64,000 nt of DNA from Otatea glauca (taxonomy: Eukaryota; Streptophyta; Magnoliopsida; Poales; Poaceae). The position numbers and the translations under genes were made by a program. Positions 33,818-46,000 of this stretch are shown here, piece by piece. How positions within the stretch are numbered: the first letter of the stretch is position 1; every line of letters begins with the position of its first letter. The stretch is from contig CM070725.1 in the NCBI GenBank assembly GCA_036346275.1, positions 35,774,104 through 35,838,103 on the forward strand, in the 5' to 3' direction. The notes under the pieces were generated by a model. That model saw only the letters and a program-made list of their open reading frames with translations. It did not search any database and had not been told where the DNA came from.

Positions 33818-35330
33818 TGTAACGTCCCGAAAATTTCAAAAATGAGAAAAATAAAAATGTAACATCCCGAAAATTTCAAAAATGAGAAAAATAAAAATTT
33901 AAACTTTCAAAATAGAATTGAATAAAAAATTTAATTGAAATCAAAATTTTTATTTTAAGTTTCGTCTTTTTTTCCTCATCTCCTTGAATCTTAGTCTTAA
34001 GAAAAGTTAAAGTTGCAATATAAATTTTTTTCTTCTAAAATGAAAAACTATGAAAATGAATTTGAAATAAAATCATATTATGATTTTTCTTGAATTCTGG
34101 TTCTTAAGAAAATATTTTATATAAATTGTTTTCTTCTTCTCTACAGTACAAAACCGAAAATCCCATAACAAATAAAATCTGGAAAAATTTATATAAATCC
34201 AAAATCATCTCCAGGGAATCCCTAAAAATCTTCAAAGCAATTTGAACTCATTTAGTTTTGAAAAGAAATCAAAAACATTATAATGTGACAATGAACAGCA
34301 GTAATGTCAGAATTATTTAATTTTGCTCAGACTCTATCTTATCTTGAAAAATTTACCACATCATCTAAAGCACTAGGGTAACTTTCAGAAGAATTTTCAA
34401 AAACATAAACATTGATTTGACCATTTTATAAAATCAAAAACATAATTAATTTAAAAACAATATTATAAATGTCAGAATTTTATAAAAATAAATATAACTG
34501 ATAATCACCTGAAATGTTTATGATAACTGGAAATAATCATTATGATTACACATAAAAATTTTCTTATAAAATAAATCTAATTTGGTTTCTAAGAAAAATA
34601 AAAACCAGAAAACATAATTTTAATGCAGCTGTCTTGTCGGAATTTTAATAATTTCCACAGAAAAGATCTTCAGATGAAAATTTTACAGTATGATAAAAAC
34701 TGTCTCCAGATTACTCAGACAAATTTTCAGAAAACTGCCTTCAGATTACTCGGACAAATTTTCAGAAATTTAAAGTGATGAATGATAGCTTATTTATTAC
34801 CTTTCCCTTATCTTGTGCAGTCTGTTAAAGTTGGTTGGCAGTGAACCACCACCGATTCTCTTCTCCCGTGCTGTTCTTGTTGCCTCTCCCAGCCAGCAGG
34901 CAGCGTGCTCATCCCTCTCTCCCTAAGAACACTCTTATCATCCCTCCTTCAAATCACCTCCAAAAAACCAAAATCAACCCATGCATGTCACCATCGCGTT
35001 CGTCGTCACACAACCATTCCATTTTCGAAGTAAGTTTTCGCATGCAGTCTCGTTTGAGGATTTTGGGAGAGAGGGAAGGGAGTAGCAGTAACCCCTGTAC
35101 TTGTTCGGTGGTATAAATAGTTATTGCTTTTTTGTTTCATATAAATAATTCGATCGTCAAGTAAAATATGAATTATCGATCCATGAATATCGGATTATTT
35201 AATTTAGTATATTACCTTGTCTCCATCGAATATTATTTGAGTCACATGAAAGTTAGTTAATTAATTCGATCGTCAGAGCGAAATATTATTTTCGATTTTC
35301 TGTGGGCCCCCGGATATATGGATCAAATCT
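33818..35330 (+). mobile_element. Tekay-type LTR fragment (5' part) with duplicated start
   Basis: The LTR start TGTAACGTCCCGAAAATTTC (33818) is repeated 40 bp on as TGTAACATCCCGAAAATTTC (33858), a 40-bp tandem duplication. An AT-rich U3-like stretch follows, then a GC-richer promoter-like part ending in a TATA candidate GTATAAATAG (35111-35120). The conserved downstream LTR islands are absent, so the fragment is truncated. The right border near 35330 is approximate. The ORF at 34835-35116 lies in the promoter-like part and is not called. Confidence 0.55.
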
Positions 35331-35745
35331 CACTTGTGCGTTGGACTTAGAGGTGACACCCATATTCCACTTAAGTGTATGCTGACTGCCACCAAAAGTC
35401 CCGTGTATGGAGTATTAACCAGATGGTCCTCATCCAAATAAATATGAGCCATCTTGTTGCACCATAGACACTTACGCAACCAAGAAAATTTCCGATTCTT
35501 TTCCGAACAACCATACCGGGATTGAAACCAACCTTCTGAGCATAACACACGCCAACCATCTCAGAACCTTGGTATCGCCCACACCCACGGAGAGGTGTGC
35601 GTCGCAATAGTCAAGGAACGACGATCGCTCGTGTCCACGCGTCAGATGGTTGAGAGCAATTCCGAGTACCCAGATATGTGACCGACGCTAGATCCTAAGA
35701 TCAACGCCTAGTGCCCACATATCCCGCATTCGAGATGTACCATAC
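35331..35745. other. Unassigned, possibly LTR-derived; ends in palindromic element's target duplication
   Basis: About 400 bp with no family I can name; ORFs are antisense-overlapping and unsupported. Position and orientation suggest it may be the 3' end region of the minus-strand LTR that continues at 36666. Confidence 0.25.
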
Positions 35746-36656
35746 GAGTTTTTTTTTAATAATACATTTTTAAAAAGTAATTTCGACATTAATACGCGGG
35801 TGAAAATTTTTGCAAAAATAATACTGCATCGCCCAACCGGTTGGCGAAAATCGAGTAGTCGCGAGATGGTTCAGCGAAAATGCTATTTTCGCCAAACGGT
35901 GTGGCGAAAATGCTATTTTCGCCAAACGGTGTGGCGAAAATTGGTTAATTGCGCCATTAGCACCGCCTGACAGATCAATCGGACGGGACACCCTATTTTC
36001 GCCACATGGTATGGCTTAAAATAGATTTTCAATCATACCGTGGCGAAAATAGCCTGACTTTTTTGTGGAGGTTGAAAAGAAGGTCAAACAATGACGAAAT
36101 TTTTTGAAACTTTTTGTGGAGGTTTCTGATACATCAGTTATGCTCTCATAAAAGTTTAGATGATTATCACATTTGAGGAATTTTTAAAAATTCAAACATT
36201 GCTACTGTTCTGATAAAAAGACAGTAGCAATGTTTGAATTTTTAAAAATGCCTCAAATATGATAATTATCTGAAATTTTTATTAGAGCATCATTCATGTG
36301 TCAGGAACCTCCACAAAAAATTCAAGAAATTTCGTCATTGTTTGACCTACTTTCCAACCTTCAGAAAAAAACCAGTCTATTTTCGCCACACGGTATGGCG
36401 AAAATCCTATTTTCGCCATACCATATGGCAAAAATAGGGTGTTCCGGCCGGTTGCTTAGTCAAGCGTTGCTAATGGTGTAATTAACCTATTTTCGCCATA
36501 CCGTTTGGCGAAAATAGTATTTTCGCCAAACCATCTGGCAACTACTCGATTTTCGCCAACCAGTTGGGCGATGTAGTATTATTTTTGCAAATTTTTTCAC
36601 CCGCGTATTAATATCGCAATTACTTTTAAAAAATGTATTATTTAAAAAAAAATTCT
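35746..36656. mobile_element. Palindromic Mutator-type (foldback) element, 911 bp
   Basis: Flanked by a perfect 9-bp direct duplication GTACCATAC (35737-35745 and 36657-36665), the hallmark of Mutator-like insertion. The left arm (35746-36208) and right arm (36221-36656) are inverted copies around a 12-nt centre (36209-36220), so almost the whole element can fold into one long hairpin. Outer arms share TTTTAATAATACATTTTTAA and ATTAATACGCGGGTGAAAA. Next come runs of TTTTCGCCAN6TGGCGAAAA units, with two tandem 30-bp copies at about 35882-35940. The inner arms carry a segment like those in the hAT-like element at 32215-33675. There is no coding capacity. Confidence 0.85.
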
Positions 36657-36665
36657 GTACCATAC

Positions 36666-39548
36666 ACATACATACATGTCTAAGCATTTGATATAGCATA
36701 AACTTATATTAGAAACTATTACAACTACTTAAAATTACAAGTACGTGCCCGACCAGCCAAATATTACACACAAAAGTATTTCACAGCGGAAATTAAGCAA
36801 TAAACAAAAGTAGGACAGCGGTATGCCCATCCATAAACCCATAGGCAACAGACTAGGAAGAGCCCTAGTTCATCCTTCCAAATAGTCGTCGGACTCTGGT
36901 GCAAAGTATGAATTGTCGGGGATCTCTTCCGTACCTTCGTCTATATAGATTAAGCAACGGTGAGTACACGTATGTACTCACAAGACTTTAATGTATGTAA
37001 ATACAATACATGCAGGGTTAGATCAAGGATAACAAGCCACTACACTAAGTCTCAATTTCAGCATAAAGCAGATTTTATTTACAAGTGAGCAGTTTATCAA
37101 ACGGTAACGGAATTTAAAAGTGCATTTGATATGAAGGTAATAACAATAAATAAAGTTCAGAATCATTATTTCACAGCCCTCCTTAGCTATGAATAGTGAG
37201 TAAAACACAACCAACCTTGGCTTACAAATATACCAACGCATCACAACACGGTTTCCAAAAATTTCGCAAAAACAAAGCTATACATGACATTATTTCCCTG
37301 AGTTGCTCATGACCGCGAGAATGGCTAATTAATTAGATTTAAATCTCTGCAGAGAGTGTACACTTTACCCACATGACACATTCTAGCAATAATGTTAACC
37401 ATACCTCGCGATACCTACAGTACCCGATTTGCTAGATTGTGACGAAACTGTTCAACTAACTAAAGTCTAGTCTTGCACCAATCCCGGTGATGATAAACCC
37501 TTGCCATAGTCTGGAAATCCAGACCCGCACACACAGTACTAACGATGGTTTATGCCCCATCGCATTCTTTCCCCATGGCAAGGCATATACCGTTGTATTG
37601 GAATGCTTTAACCCCCAACACCTCGGTGAAGGGAGCACCTACGAGCAACACCGTACCCCGGAGTGCCTTACTATTTCGGCCTACGAAAATGCAAGGTTAA
37701 ACTCTAGCTAATCTACTAAGCTAAGGCTATCCCATACAAGCACATGCGGTTGCACCATTTCATTTAGGTGATAGCATCAAGTTCGGTCCTTAACCGACCC
37801 AGGCAAGAATCTCCCCCTATCTACGCAACAGGTCCCTCCTCACGCCTCAAGTTTAAACAATAACTCGTCTGCATCTAAATCATAAGTTTTGGGTTGGATT
37901 TTTACCAAAATACATGGAGACCATAACTCGGCTCCGTACCTTTAAAGATTACTCGAATAAAAGTATAGCTCAACATTTAAATGACGTTCTAAGTGAGCAT
38001 GGCTAAGCATGTGTATGAAGTATTTTGCAATTTTTACCCATAGTGACACTAAGTAATGTCTACTCCATAAGCTAAGGTTACAATAGTAGGTAAACAATTG
38101 TCAAGGTAAAGGCAATGCATACAATTAGGTAGTAACTACCGGTACCCACAACATAGCAAGTTGAATATAAACATACACGCATGCATAAATAGTTTGATAA
38201 AACAATATAAACACTGTAAAATAGTGGGATCAACATGATCAAATGAGGGTGCTTGCCTTGCTGTTCATCATCCGGTATGTAGTCCAAATCGTAGGTGGTG
38301 TCGTCGTCTATGAATACTGATCCGTCGGTATCTATTCGATATTCAACAAGAAGCACGGTAAATAGTAAACAACAATTTGTCAAATAGGGCAAAAAGTAAT
38401 CAGATGTAAAAACCAAATGTAATCTACTAAAAGTGATTAGGGTGGTTTAGATTTTCGAGTTATCACTTTGTGCATGATGGTTTCATTAGTTCTTTGTTCG
38501 TGATTTGGCCATTCTTATGTATTTGTTACTTTTATTTCTCGAATTCTAGAGGCTAAAATTATAATCATGTATATGAATATTTACGAATTCAAGAGGCTAA
38601 CATTATGTATCCTTATACTTATAATTTCGAATTCAAGAGGCAAAAATTATTTGGTTTCATTAAAATTTAAGATCTCATTGTCATGAAGTGGGGTGTGTGT
38701 GTATGTGTACATGTAAGATATGTCTCATGGGTTAAACATATGGTACCAACTAAGGCATTTTTAGGTTTATTTTCATGATCTTTCAATAAATTGAGCTATA
38801 AATCAAAAGGTATTAGAGACTATTTAGAAACTACACTAGTACTTTACAATTAAGTACTATTTGATCCTTCCTAACCATGAATATGAGTAAACAGAGCATA
38901 AATCCTATATATTTTTGCATAAACAGAAGGTGCATCATTTTAAGAGAATATAGGAACTGATTTCATCAAATTTGAAGTTTATTTGTACGATTTATGGTTA
39001 TTTGAGCTTTTGCACGTATTGAATTTGGCCTATTTAACCATTTGATACAAACTATGTCAAAGTCTAAATATTTTTATATTTTTGGAAATATTTTGACCTT
39101 AGAAACCAGGTAAAATTGGTTTCTCCATTTTTAGATTTAGTTTGTAAAGATTTTGTGTTGAGCATATTATTGGCCTAAAGCATATTTGAGCTCATTTACT
39201 ACACAGTGACCAAACAAAATATTTTTTGCATATTCAGATTCTACATGATTTTACACAAATTTATAAATTTGTTTCACTAAATTTGGAGTTTTGTAGCAAA
39301 AGTTATAAGCATTTAAATAGGCTAGGGTTTGAAAAATCTCTGGAAAAGGAAAACTTCCAAAAACAGCAAATACGCTTTCCTTAACCGAAGGCATCTTTCC
39401 CTTTTCGGTAGGCATTTAAATTCTGTTTACCGTTTGACGTTCGGGCTCCATTGTCAACGATGCATGAGTGCGGACGCGCGTGAGACCGACAGGCCGGCCC
39501 CACCTGTCAGCAGTAGAAAAACAGAGCGCGACTCAGGGGAGCTCGCCG
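36666..39548 (-). mobile_element. Minus-strand Tekay-type LTR fragment (family B relative)
   Basis: Read on the minus strand it matches the 3' two-thirds of the LTR at 51370-55041. It includes GAAAGCGTATTTGCTGTTTTT near 39350-39390, TAGCCTCTAGAATTCG near 38540, and an exon-like segment ending CAAG|GCAAGCACCC (about 38250-38350). The GGGTAAAGTGTACACTCTCTGCAGAG island is at 37345-37376 and GTGAGTACA..TACGTGTACTCACC lies near 36958-36986. Its 5' third is missing: at 39548 it joins the gypsy element 2 LTR directly. A 112-codon open frame at 38078-38416 covers the exon-like segment and is not an independent gene. Confidence 0.6.
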
Positions 39549-41798
39549 GTGGTTGAGATCTGGCCATCGGTTGGGAACAGCCGAGATAGTGACACATGTC
39601 GTGCACGAATCTTGACGAATTGGCTGACGTCAGCAGTGACGTCAGTGTTGACATCATCTGATGGGGGCCCGGCGCACTATTCTGTGGACCGAGTCCACGA
39701 TGGACCGACCCGAGCCGTGGACTGGGTCCATAGACCGAGGTGACGTGGCTGCACCAGGAGCTGCCACGTGTCATGCTGGCGTCATAAATATTTTAATATT
39801 TCGACCGAAATTCATTTCGGTGCTGACGTCATCATTAGGTCATGCGGACGCAATAAACCAAGTTTTCAGTAGAAAAATAAATAAGTTAATTCGGTTTATT
39901 CTTTTTAATATATTTGCAAATTTTGAAAGGCTATAACTTTTGTATTTTAACTCCGATTGAGGAGATTCCAATTTCTAAAAATTTGTAAAATCAAGATCTA
40001 TTTATTGGTGAATTTTGTGGAATTTTTAGAGTTGAAATTGCTCTCTGTAAATTATATTTATTGTGTATTTATTTATTTCGAGTAGACGTTGATTTGCCGG
40101 AAAGCTTTGCGGGAGAATTTCCAGCACAAGACCAAGCTCCAGATCAGGATCAGCAACTCTTTGAAGGCAAGTGATGCTTTGATCATTTTGATCCCAGTTT
40201 TTGAATGTATCTTGCTTTGAATTTATGCATGCTAAGTTAATTAAAAATGAATTTAAATTAATTTGGGAGTGTAGCTAAACAACCTAAATTGCTATTGCCA
40301 CCTTGAAATTATCATTTGTATGACTTTAAATCATTGTTCACCCTAGGGTTACTTATAATTGTTGGATGTTAATATGATGCCAACACGGGAGGCTAGACCG
40401 TGATTAGATGCTTAGCCTTGCAACAAGTCATGAATGACCTTTTGAAAAATGCATCAATGCTGGTTAATGAATTATTGAATGTATTTGAAAGTGGTGTGAT
40501 GATGCCACGTGATGCAATTGAAGTACGGAGACCTGTGTGGATCCGTATCGATGTTGAGTTATTGTTGGCAGGTGTTGCATAATAATCAACTGGGTGAGAA
40601 AATGATTTAGACTAAGGCAAGTGGCAAGAGGCTTCGTGCCGGATGGGCCTGTGTGGCAATGGGTTGAGGAGTGTTGTGAGTTTGTGTGCCACAATGGGCT
40701 GTGTGCCACTATTGAGAGAAGAAAGTTTTGCCTTGGTCAGTTAAGGACTCCACCTTGCAAGCCTTTGATCTGAGTCAATCGTACAACCACATGGATGTTA
40801 TGGGATAGACCTAGTTGATTAGGGTTCTGATATCTTTCTCCGATACTCGTGGTGACAAAGACACGGGGTGTATTCATGCGGGGAGCGCACTGCGGCGCGG
40901 CTTGGTACCCATCCAACGGTGTTGTCCTGTCCTATACTTCGGCTGGCACTGCGTGAGAGGAGTGATAGCGAAGGCAACACCGGAGAGGTTCATTGGTTAA
41001 GGTAGAGGTTCCTGAAAGGCTTTGTTACGGACGATCACCTGCGTGGTGAATGGTCAGATCTTGTGGGTAAAGTGTACAACCTCCGCAGAGTGTAAAATCT
41101 ATTCAATAGCCGAGTCTCATGGTATTGACATTGCTCGGGGATTATAGTTAAGGGTTAGACCTTCAAAAAAATAAAATGTGGAATGGGAGGCTGTGAGCCA
41201 ATGTTAAAAATGACATGATTAGGGCTGTGTGCCAAGTTTATGAAGAAAAACTGTTTAAAGAACTTAGTACTACTAATAGCTGTTTCACCGCTTTTAATCT
41301 AAGTAAGATATAAGTTTAAAAATGCTGTTTGATGCAAAAGAACCAAGTAAGCCAATTCTTTGGGATAAGCCTTGCATGTAGTATCAGTACTGCATTCTGT
41401 GCATTACTTGTTGAGTACGGTGTGTACTCACCCTTGCTTCAAAACAACACCAGTGGAGGAATCAACGCCAGTATGGGAGGAGGAGTACGTCGTGGAGCTA
41501 GAGATCTAGGGGGCAAGCCCAGTCAGTTGCCTGTGGCAAGATGGGGCTTCTACGGATGATTATTTGTTTTCCGCTGTTATTTCTATTTACTCTGATAATG
41601 TAAGCCCGCGTGGCTGATCTATGTAAGGAGACCATAAGGTCGCACAACTCATTTAAATACATGTTTGAAGTACTTTATTATTATTCTGCTGGGTATGATT
41701 GTGGTATTTTAACCCTGTTTAGTCTGTGTGCACTAGCGTGATCCTGGACTAGTGCAGAATAAACAGATGGTCCGAATTTGCAGATTCGGGTCCCGACA
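39549..41798 (+). repeat. Element 2 5' LTR, truncated at its 5' side
   Basis: Matches 49109-51369 of the 3' LTR from GTGGTTGAGATCTGGCC to the end TCGGGTCCCGACA. It contains the exon-like segment with CGAGTAGACGTTGATTTGCC and GAAGGCAAGTG (about 40080-40173), the ATGCTTAGCC island (about 40400), the GGGTAAAGTGTACAACC..GCAGAG island (41062-41100) and GTGTACTCACCCTTGC (about 41420-41436). ORFs inside it are not conserved as proteins. Confidence 0.85.
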
Positions 41799-41802
41799 GA
41801 GG

Positions 41803-41815
41803 TGATATCAGAGCC
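41803..41815 (+). other. Element 2 primer-binding site, one substitution
   Basis: TGATATCAGAGCC lies 4 nt after the LTR end. The standard initiator-Met site is TGGTATCAGAGCC; G to A at position 3 is consistent with decay. Confidence 0.8.
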
Positions 41816-42002
41816 ATACTGACTGTAGTACTTGACCTTAGATAGATTGGCCGAGGAAGATAAAACTATTTTCTAAAAAGTCTAATCAACTTGAGCAAGA
41901 ATATCAGTGAAATCTCGACTTATCTGTTCTCTCTTGCTTCATATCTATGCTGAAATCTTATTATTATTATCTGTTTAATTTAAACGAGAACTGTTTTGGC
42001 AG

Positions 42003-42899
42003 ATGAGGGTGATCCACTCTTATGGAGAGTGCACTGGAGGATACGCCGCTGAGCTATGGCATATAATGCAACTTCTTGGAGGCTTCGACATGCCACTCTA
42101 TCAGGGGACCACTGTAGTGCGGGCAGGACTTGATATCGCCTGGGTTGTCAAGATCATCGTATATGCTCAGGAGAGGACGAGGGCGAGCCATCCTATCTAC
42201 ATCACCATCAGGAGGACGTCTTTTGAGGCTGGGATCCAGGAGACGGCTCATCTCGCGATGCGGCAGATTGCCCGCACCTACACCGCAGAGTTGGAGGGCA
42301 CTATTTTTCGTCAACACCCGCGCCGAGATAATCGCTATGACAGGATGGAGCTCTTGGAGGAGGACGCCACGATCACTCATTTGGCGAGGTATGTCATCGC
42401 CCAGGAGGAGGCCATGGACGAGATAGTCCAGGAGTTGCAGAGAGCCCGCGACGAGGTCATGGAGGCGAGAACTCAACTGCGGGAGGGCTTAGCTCACTCC
42501 ATGCAGAGATCCAGAGCCGGAGATGGCTCAGATGGACTGAGCCCGAGCGCCTCGAGCCGCACGATCCAGATCCGAGGAGCCAGAGCAGAGGCACCAGGTC
42601 AGGTGAGCCGCACAGAGCAGCAGCCCAGGGACCAGCAGAGTCGGTGGGGTCGATCGTCATCGATCAGAGGGCATCGTGACCGCTTGCCCCTATGCCGCCG
42701 CACTGCCGCAAGATACTTTCGGGAGGACCGCACCCCGGATGGTTCAGTGTCTGATAGTCTATTTTCTTTTAGGGTTGACGCAAATGTTGAGTCAGTCTTT
42801 TTGAGTCTAGTTAGTGTGGTGTTGAGACTCGAGTGTTTGAGTCGTGTCTTTTTCAGAGTCACCATTAGGTGTGAGTCGTTGTTGAGTCTTAATGTTTGA
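42003..42899 (+). CDS. Extra sense ORF upstream of gag in element 2, unknown function
   Basis: A 298-codon open frame starting right after TTTTGGCAG, a splice-acceptor-like site. Residues about 25-100 align with the ORF at 22825-23655: LYQGTTVVRAGLDIAWVV, then ASHPIYITIRRTSFEAGIQE and TAHLAMRQIARTYTAEL. A likely coiled-coil helix follows (MDEIVQELQRARDEVMEART). The last 120 residues are Ser/Arg-rich and may be out of the original frame. The upstream half is intact although gag-pol downstream is full of stops. I do not know a function; it is not a duplicate of gag. Alternative: a diverged gag-like accessory protein. Confidence 0.55.
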   Translation: MRVIHSYGECTGGYAAELWHIMQLLGGFDMPLYQGTTVVRAGLDIAWVVKIIVYAQERTRASHPIYITIRRTSFEAGIQETAHLAMRQIARTYTAELEGTIFRQHPRRDNRYDRMELLEEDATITHLARYVIAQEEAMDEIVQELQRARDEVMEARTQLREGLAHSMQRSRAGDGSDGLSPSASSRTIQIRGARAEAPGQVSRTEQQPRDQQSRWGRSSSIRGHRDRLPLCRRTAARYFREDRTPDGSVSDSLFSFRVDANVESVFLSLVSVVLRLECLSRVFFRVTIRCESLLSLNV

Positions 42900-43080
42900 T
42901 TGCTTTCGTATGTGATCATCTGGTATGTGTTGCATAGCCTTTGGCACTTGTGAGCAACCATACCATTTTACTAAATTAATAAAGTTGCTGAATAATTTAA
43001 GTTACACCTGTTTCCCCTGTATAAGTTCCTTTACTTGCCTATGCTTCCTTCTTCTCTCTTAACCATGAAGTTTCCAACAG

Positions 43081-46000
43081 ATGGTGAGGACTCGCGGTAA
43101 CGCTGGAGCTAGCGGAAGTGGAGCTAACCAGGCAGGAGATCAGAACGAGGACCCAATTCCTCAACCGCCGCAAGTGGATCTGCAGAATTTGGGAGCTTTT
43201 CTCGCTGCTCAAACCCAGCTGATGAACACAATGATGCGCATAATGCGTAAGATATCCAATCAAGTCACGCAAACGTTCCACAAGGGGGTAACCATGGACC
43301 ACACCCCTATTCAAGACTGTCAGAGTTCATGAGGACTCGTCCACCTACATTCTTAGGCAATGCCAATCCGTTGGAGGCGGATGATTGGCTGAGAACTATC
43401 GAGAGGAAGTTACACATAACTCAATGTGTAGGACATGAGAGGGTACTATATGCCTCTCACTAGCTAGAGGGAACCGCCGCAGAATGGTGGGAAAACTTTT
43501 GTGCTTCACACGAGGATCCTCAGAGTATCACGTGGGAGGAGTTCACAACAGCCTTCCGCCAATACCATGTACCCGAGGGTGTCATGGATCTTAAGAAAGA
43601 GGAATTTTGGAATCTCAAGCAGGGTGGCCAATCAGTGGCCGACTACTTGAACAAATTTACCCAGTTGGCACGCTACGCACCAGAAGACGTAGCTACGGAT
43701 AAGGCCAGACAATCCCGCTTTATGAAGGGATTAAACACAGGATTGCAGGTGGGACTGATCACCTACACATTCCCTGACTTCCAAGAGTTAGTCAACAAGG
43801 CTCTCATCTTGGAGGATAAGCGCAGGGAGTTGGATGACAATAGAAAGCGCAGAATGGCGCAATAAGGAGGTCATCAGGGCTAGCAGAGGCAGAGGACGGC
43901 ACCCCAACAGTTCATCCGGTTCACCTGCAGGCGCGACAGGCACCACCGCCGCAAATCGTCCAAAGGCTGAGAATGCCCAAACTCGGTCGTAACCATAGTG
44001 CGATCGAGGCAATTTGCGTGTAACGGAATACGTTGCTATCACTGCAACGAACTGGTGCATTTTGCCAATAATTGCCCTAAGAAGGGAGGTGTCACCCCAG
44101 TACGCTTTAACCTGGGGAACACACCTGCAAGGACTCCAGCGCCGGACGTGAATCGCAGAGCAACGTCATCGGCAACTCCGTCTCAAGCAACTGCGCGAGG
44201 CCGAGTCAACCACATCACAGCAGAAGAAGTTCAGAATGCTACGGACGTTGTACTGGGTAAGTTCCTAGTAAACTCAGTACCAGCTACTGTTTTATTTGAT
44301 TCTGGAGCTTCACATTCATTTGTTTCCCGAGATTTTGCCGTTCAAAACAATCTGGATATGGTAAATCTTAAATGTGTGCTTGTAGTCCAATCCCCTGGAT
44401 CAGAACTCCGATCAAAAGTACGATGTTCTGGGGTAAGACTAATAATTAATGGAATAGAGTTCCTAGCGAACTTAATTATCCTAAATTCCCAAACCCTGGA
44501 TGTTATCCTGGGAATAGATTGGCTAACTAAGCACTAGGCAGTGTTGGACTACGGACGAAGAGTCATATCAGTTGAAAGCCCAAATGGAAAGAGGGTCGAA
44601 TTTGAGGCAACAACAGTACGGGATGGACAGTTGATGGTCAACAACGTGAAGGTCATCAGCCTAGAAGATGTTCCGGTAATCAATGAATATCCGGATGATT
44701 TACCCGGAATACCGCCGGATAGGGATATCTAGTTCGTTATAGAACTTGTACCAGGGACAGCTCCTTTAGCTAAGAGACCCTACCAGATGTCCACAGAAGA
44801 GTTGGTGGAGATGAAGAAACAAATTGAAGACCTGTTGGAAAAAGGGTTCATAAGACCTAGTTCATCGCCATGGGGAGCACCAGTCTTGTTCATCAAAAAG
44901 AAGGACGGGAGTTTTAGGATGTGTATAGACTATCGTGCACTCAATGATGTGACGATAAAGAATAAGTATCTGCTACCCAGGATCGATGATCTTTTTAATC
45001 AGTTGAGAGGAGCAGGAGTCTTTTCCAAGATCGATCTTCGATCAGGGTATCATCAGTTGAAAATCCGATAGAGGATATACCGAAGATTGCATTTTTATCA
45101 AGATATGGACACTATGAGTTCACATTTATGTCCTTTGGATTGACAAATGCACCAGCATATTTCATGAACTTAATGAATAAGGTTTTTATGGAATACTTGG
45201 ATAAGTTCGTCATCGTGTTTATAGATGATATCCTTGTCTACTCCAAGACGAGAGAAGAACACGTCAAACATTTAAGGCTAGTCCTTGAGAAATTGAGGGA
45301 ACAACAGTTGTTTGCTAAATTTAGCAAATGCGAATTTTGGAGGAACAAGGTGGAATTTCTTGGACATACAATGACTACGGAAGGAGTCACAGTAGATCCA
45401 AGTAAGGTGGAGACAGTTTTGCATTGGGAGCAACCGAAGACGGTAACTCAAATCCGTAGTTTCCTTGGAATGGCGGGATACTACCGTCGTTTTATTGAAG
45501 GATTCTCTACAATTGCGAGACCCCTTACGCAATTGTTGAAGAAATAAAAGAAATTCTTGTGGACACCTGAATGTGAAAAGAGTTTCCAAGATTTGAAGAA
45601 GCGATTAACGTCAGCACCGGTTTTGGTTTTACCTGACATACATCAAAGCTTCGATGTCTATTGTGATGCATCACGTCAAGAATTGGGGTGTGTATTGATG
45701 CAAAACCGAAAGGTAATTGCATATGCATCAAGAAAATTGAGACCGCATGAGGAGAATTATCCAACTCATGATTTAGAATTAGCTGCTGTAGTGCATGCCT
45801 TGAAAATATGGCGTCACTATCTCATCGGAAACAGATGTGAAGTATATACTGACCACAAAAGTCTCAAGTATATCTTCACGCAAGCTGATCTAAATATGAG
45901 GCAAAGAAGGTGGCTAGAGTTGATCAAAGATTACAATGTTGGAATTCATTATCATCCTGGCAAAGCCAATATTGTGGCGGATGCCTTGAGCAGAAAGAAC

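Noticed and set aside
35746..36656. CRISPR-like or satellite array of the TTTTCGCCA..TGGCGAAAA units
   Set aside because: The units are few, unevenly spaced and mirrored about the palindrome centre; the 9-bp flank duplication shows a transposon.
38078..38416. 112-codon minus-strand ORF
   Set aside because: It covers the exon-like LTR segment plus unconserved AT-rich sequence, so it is part of an LTR and not a gene.
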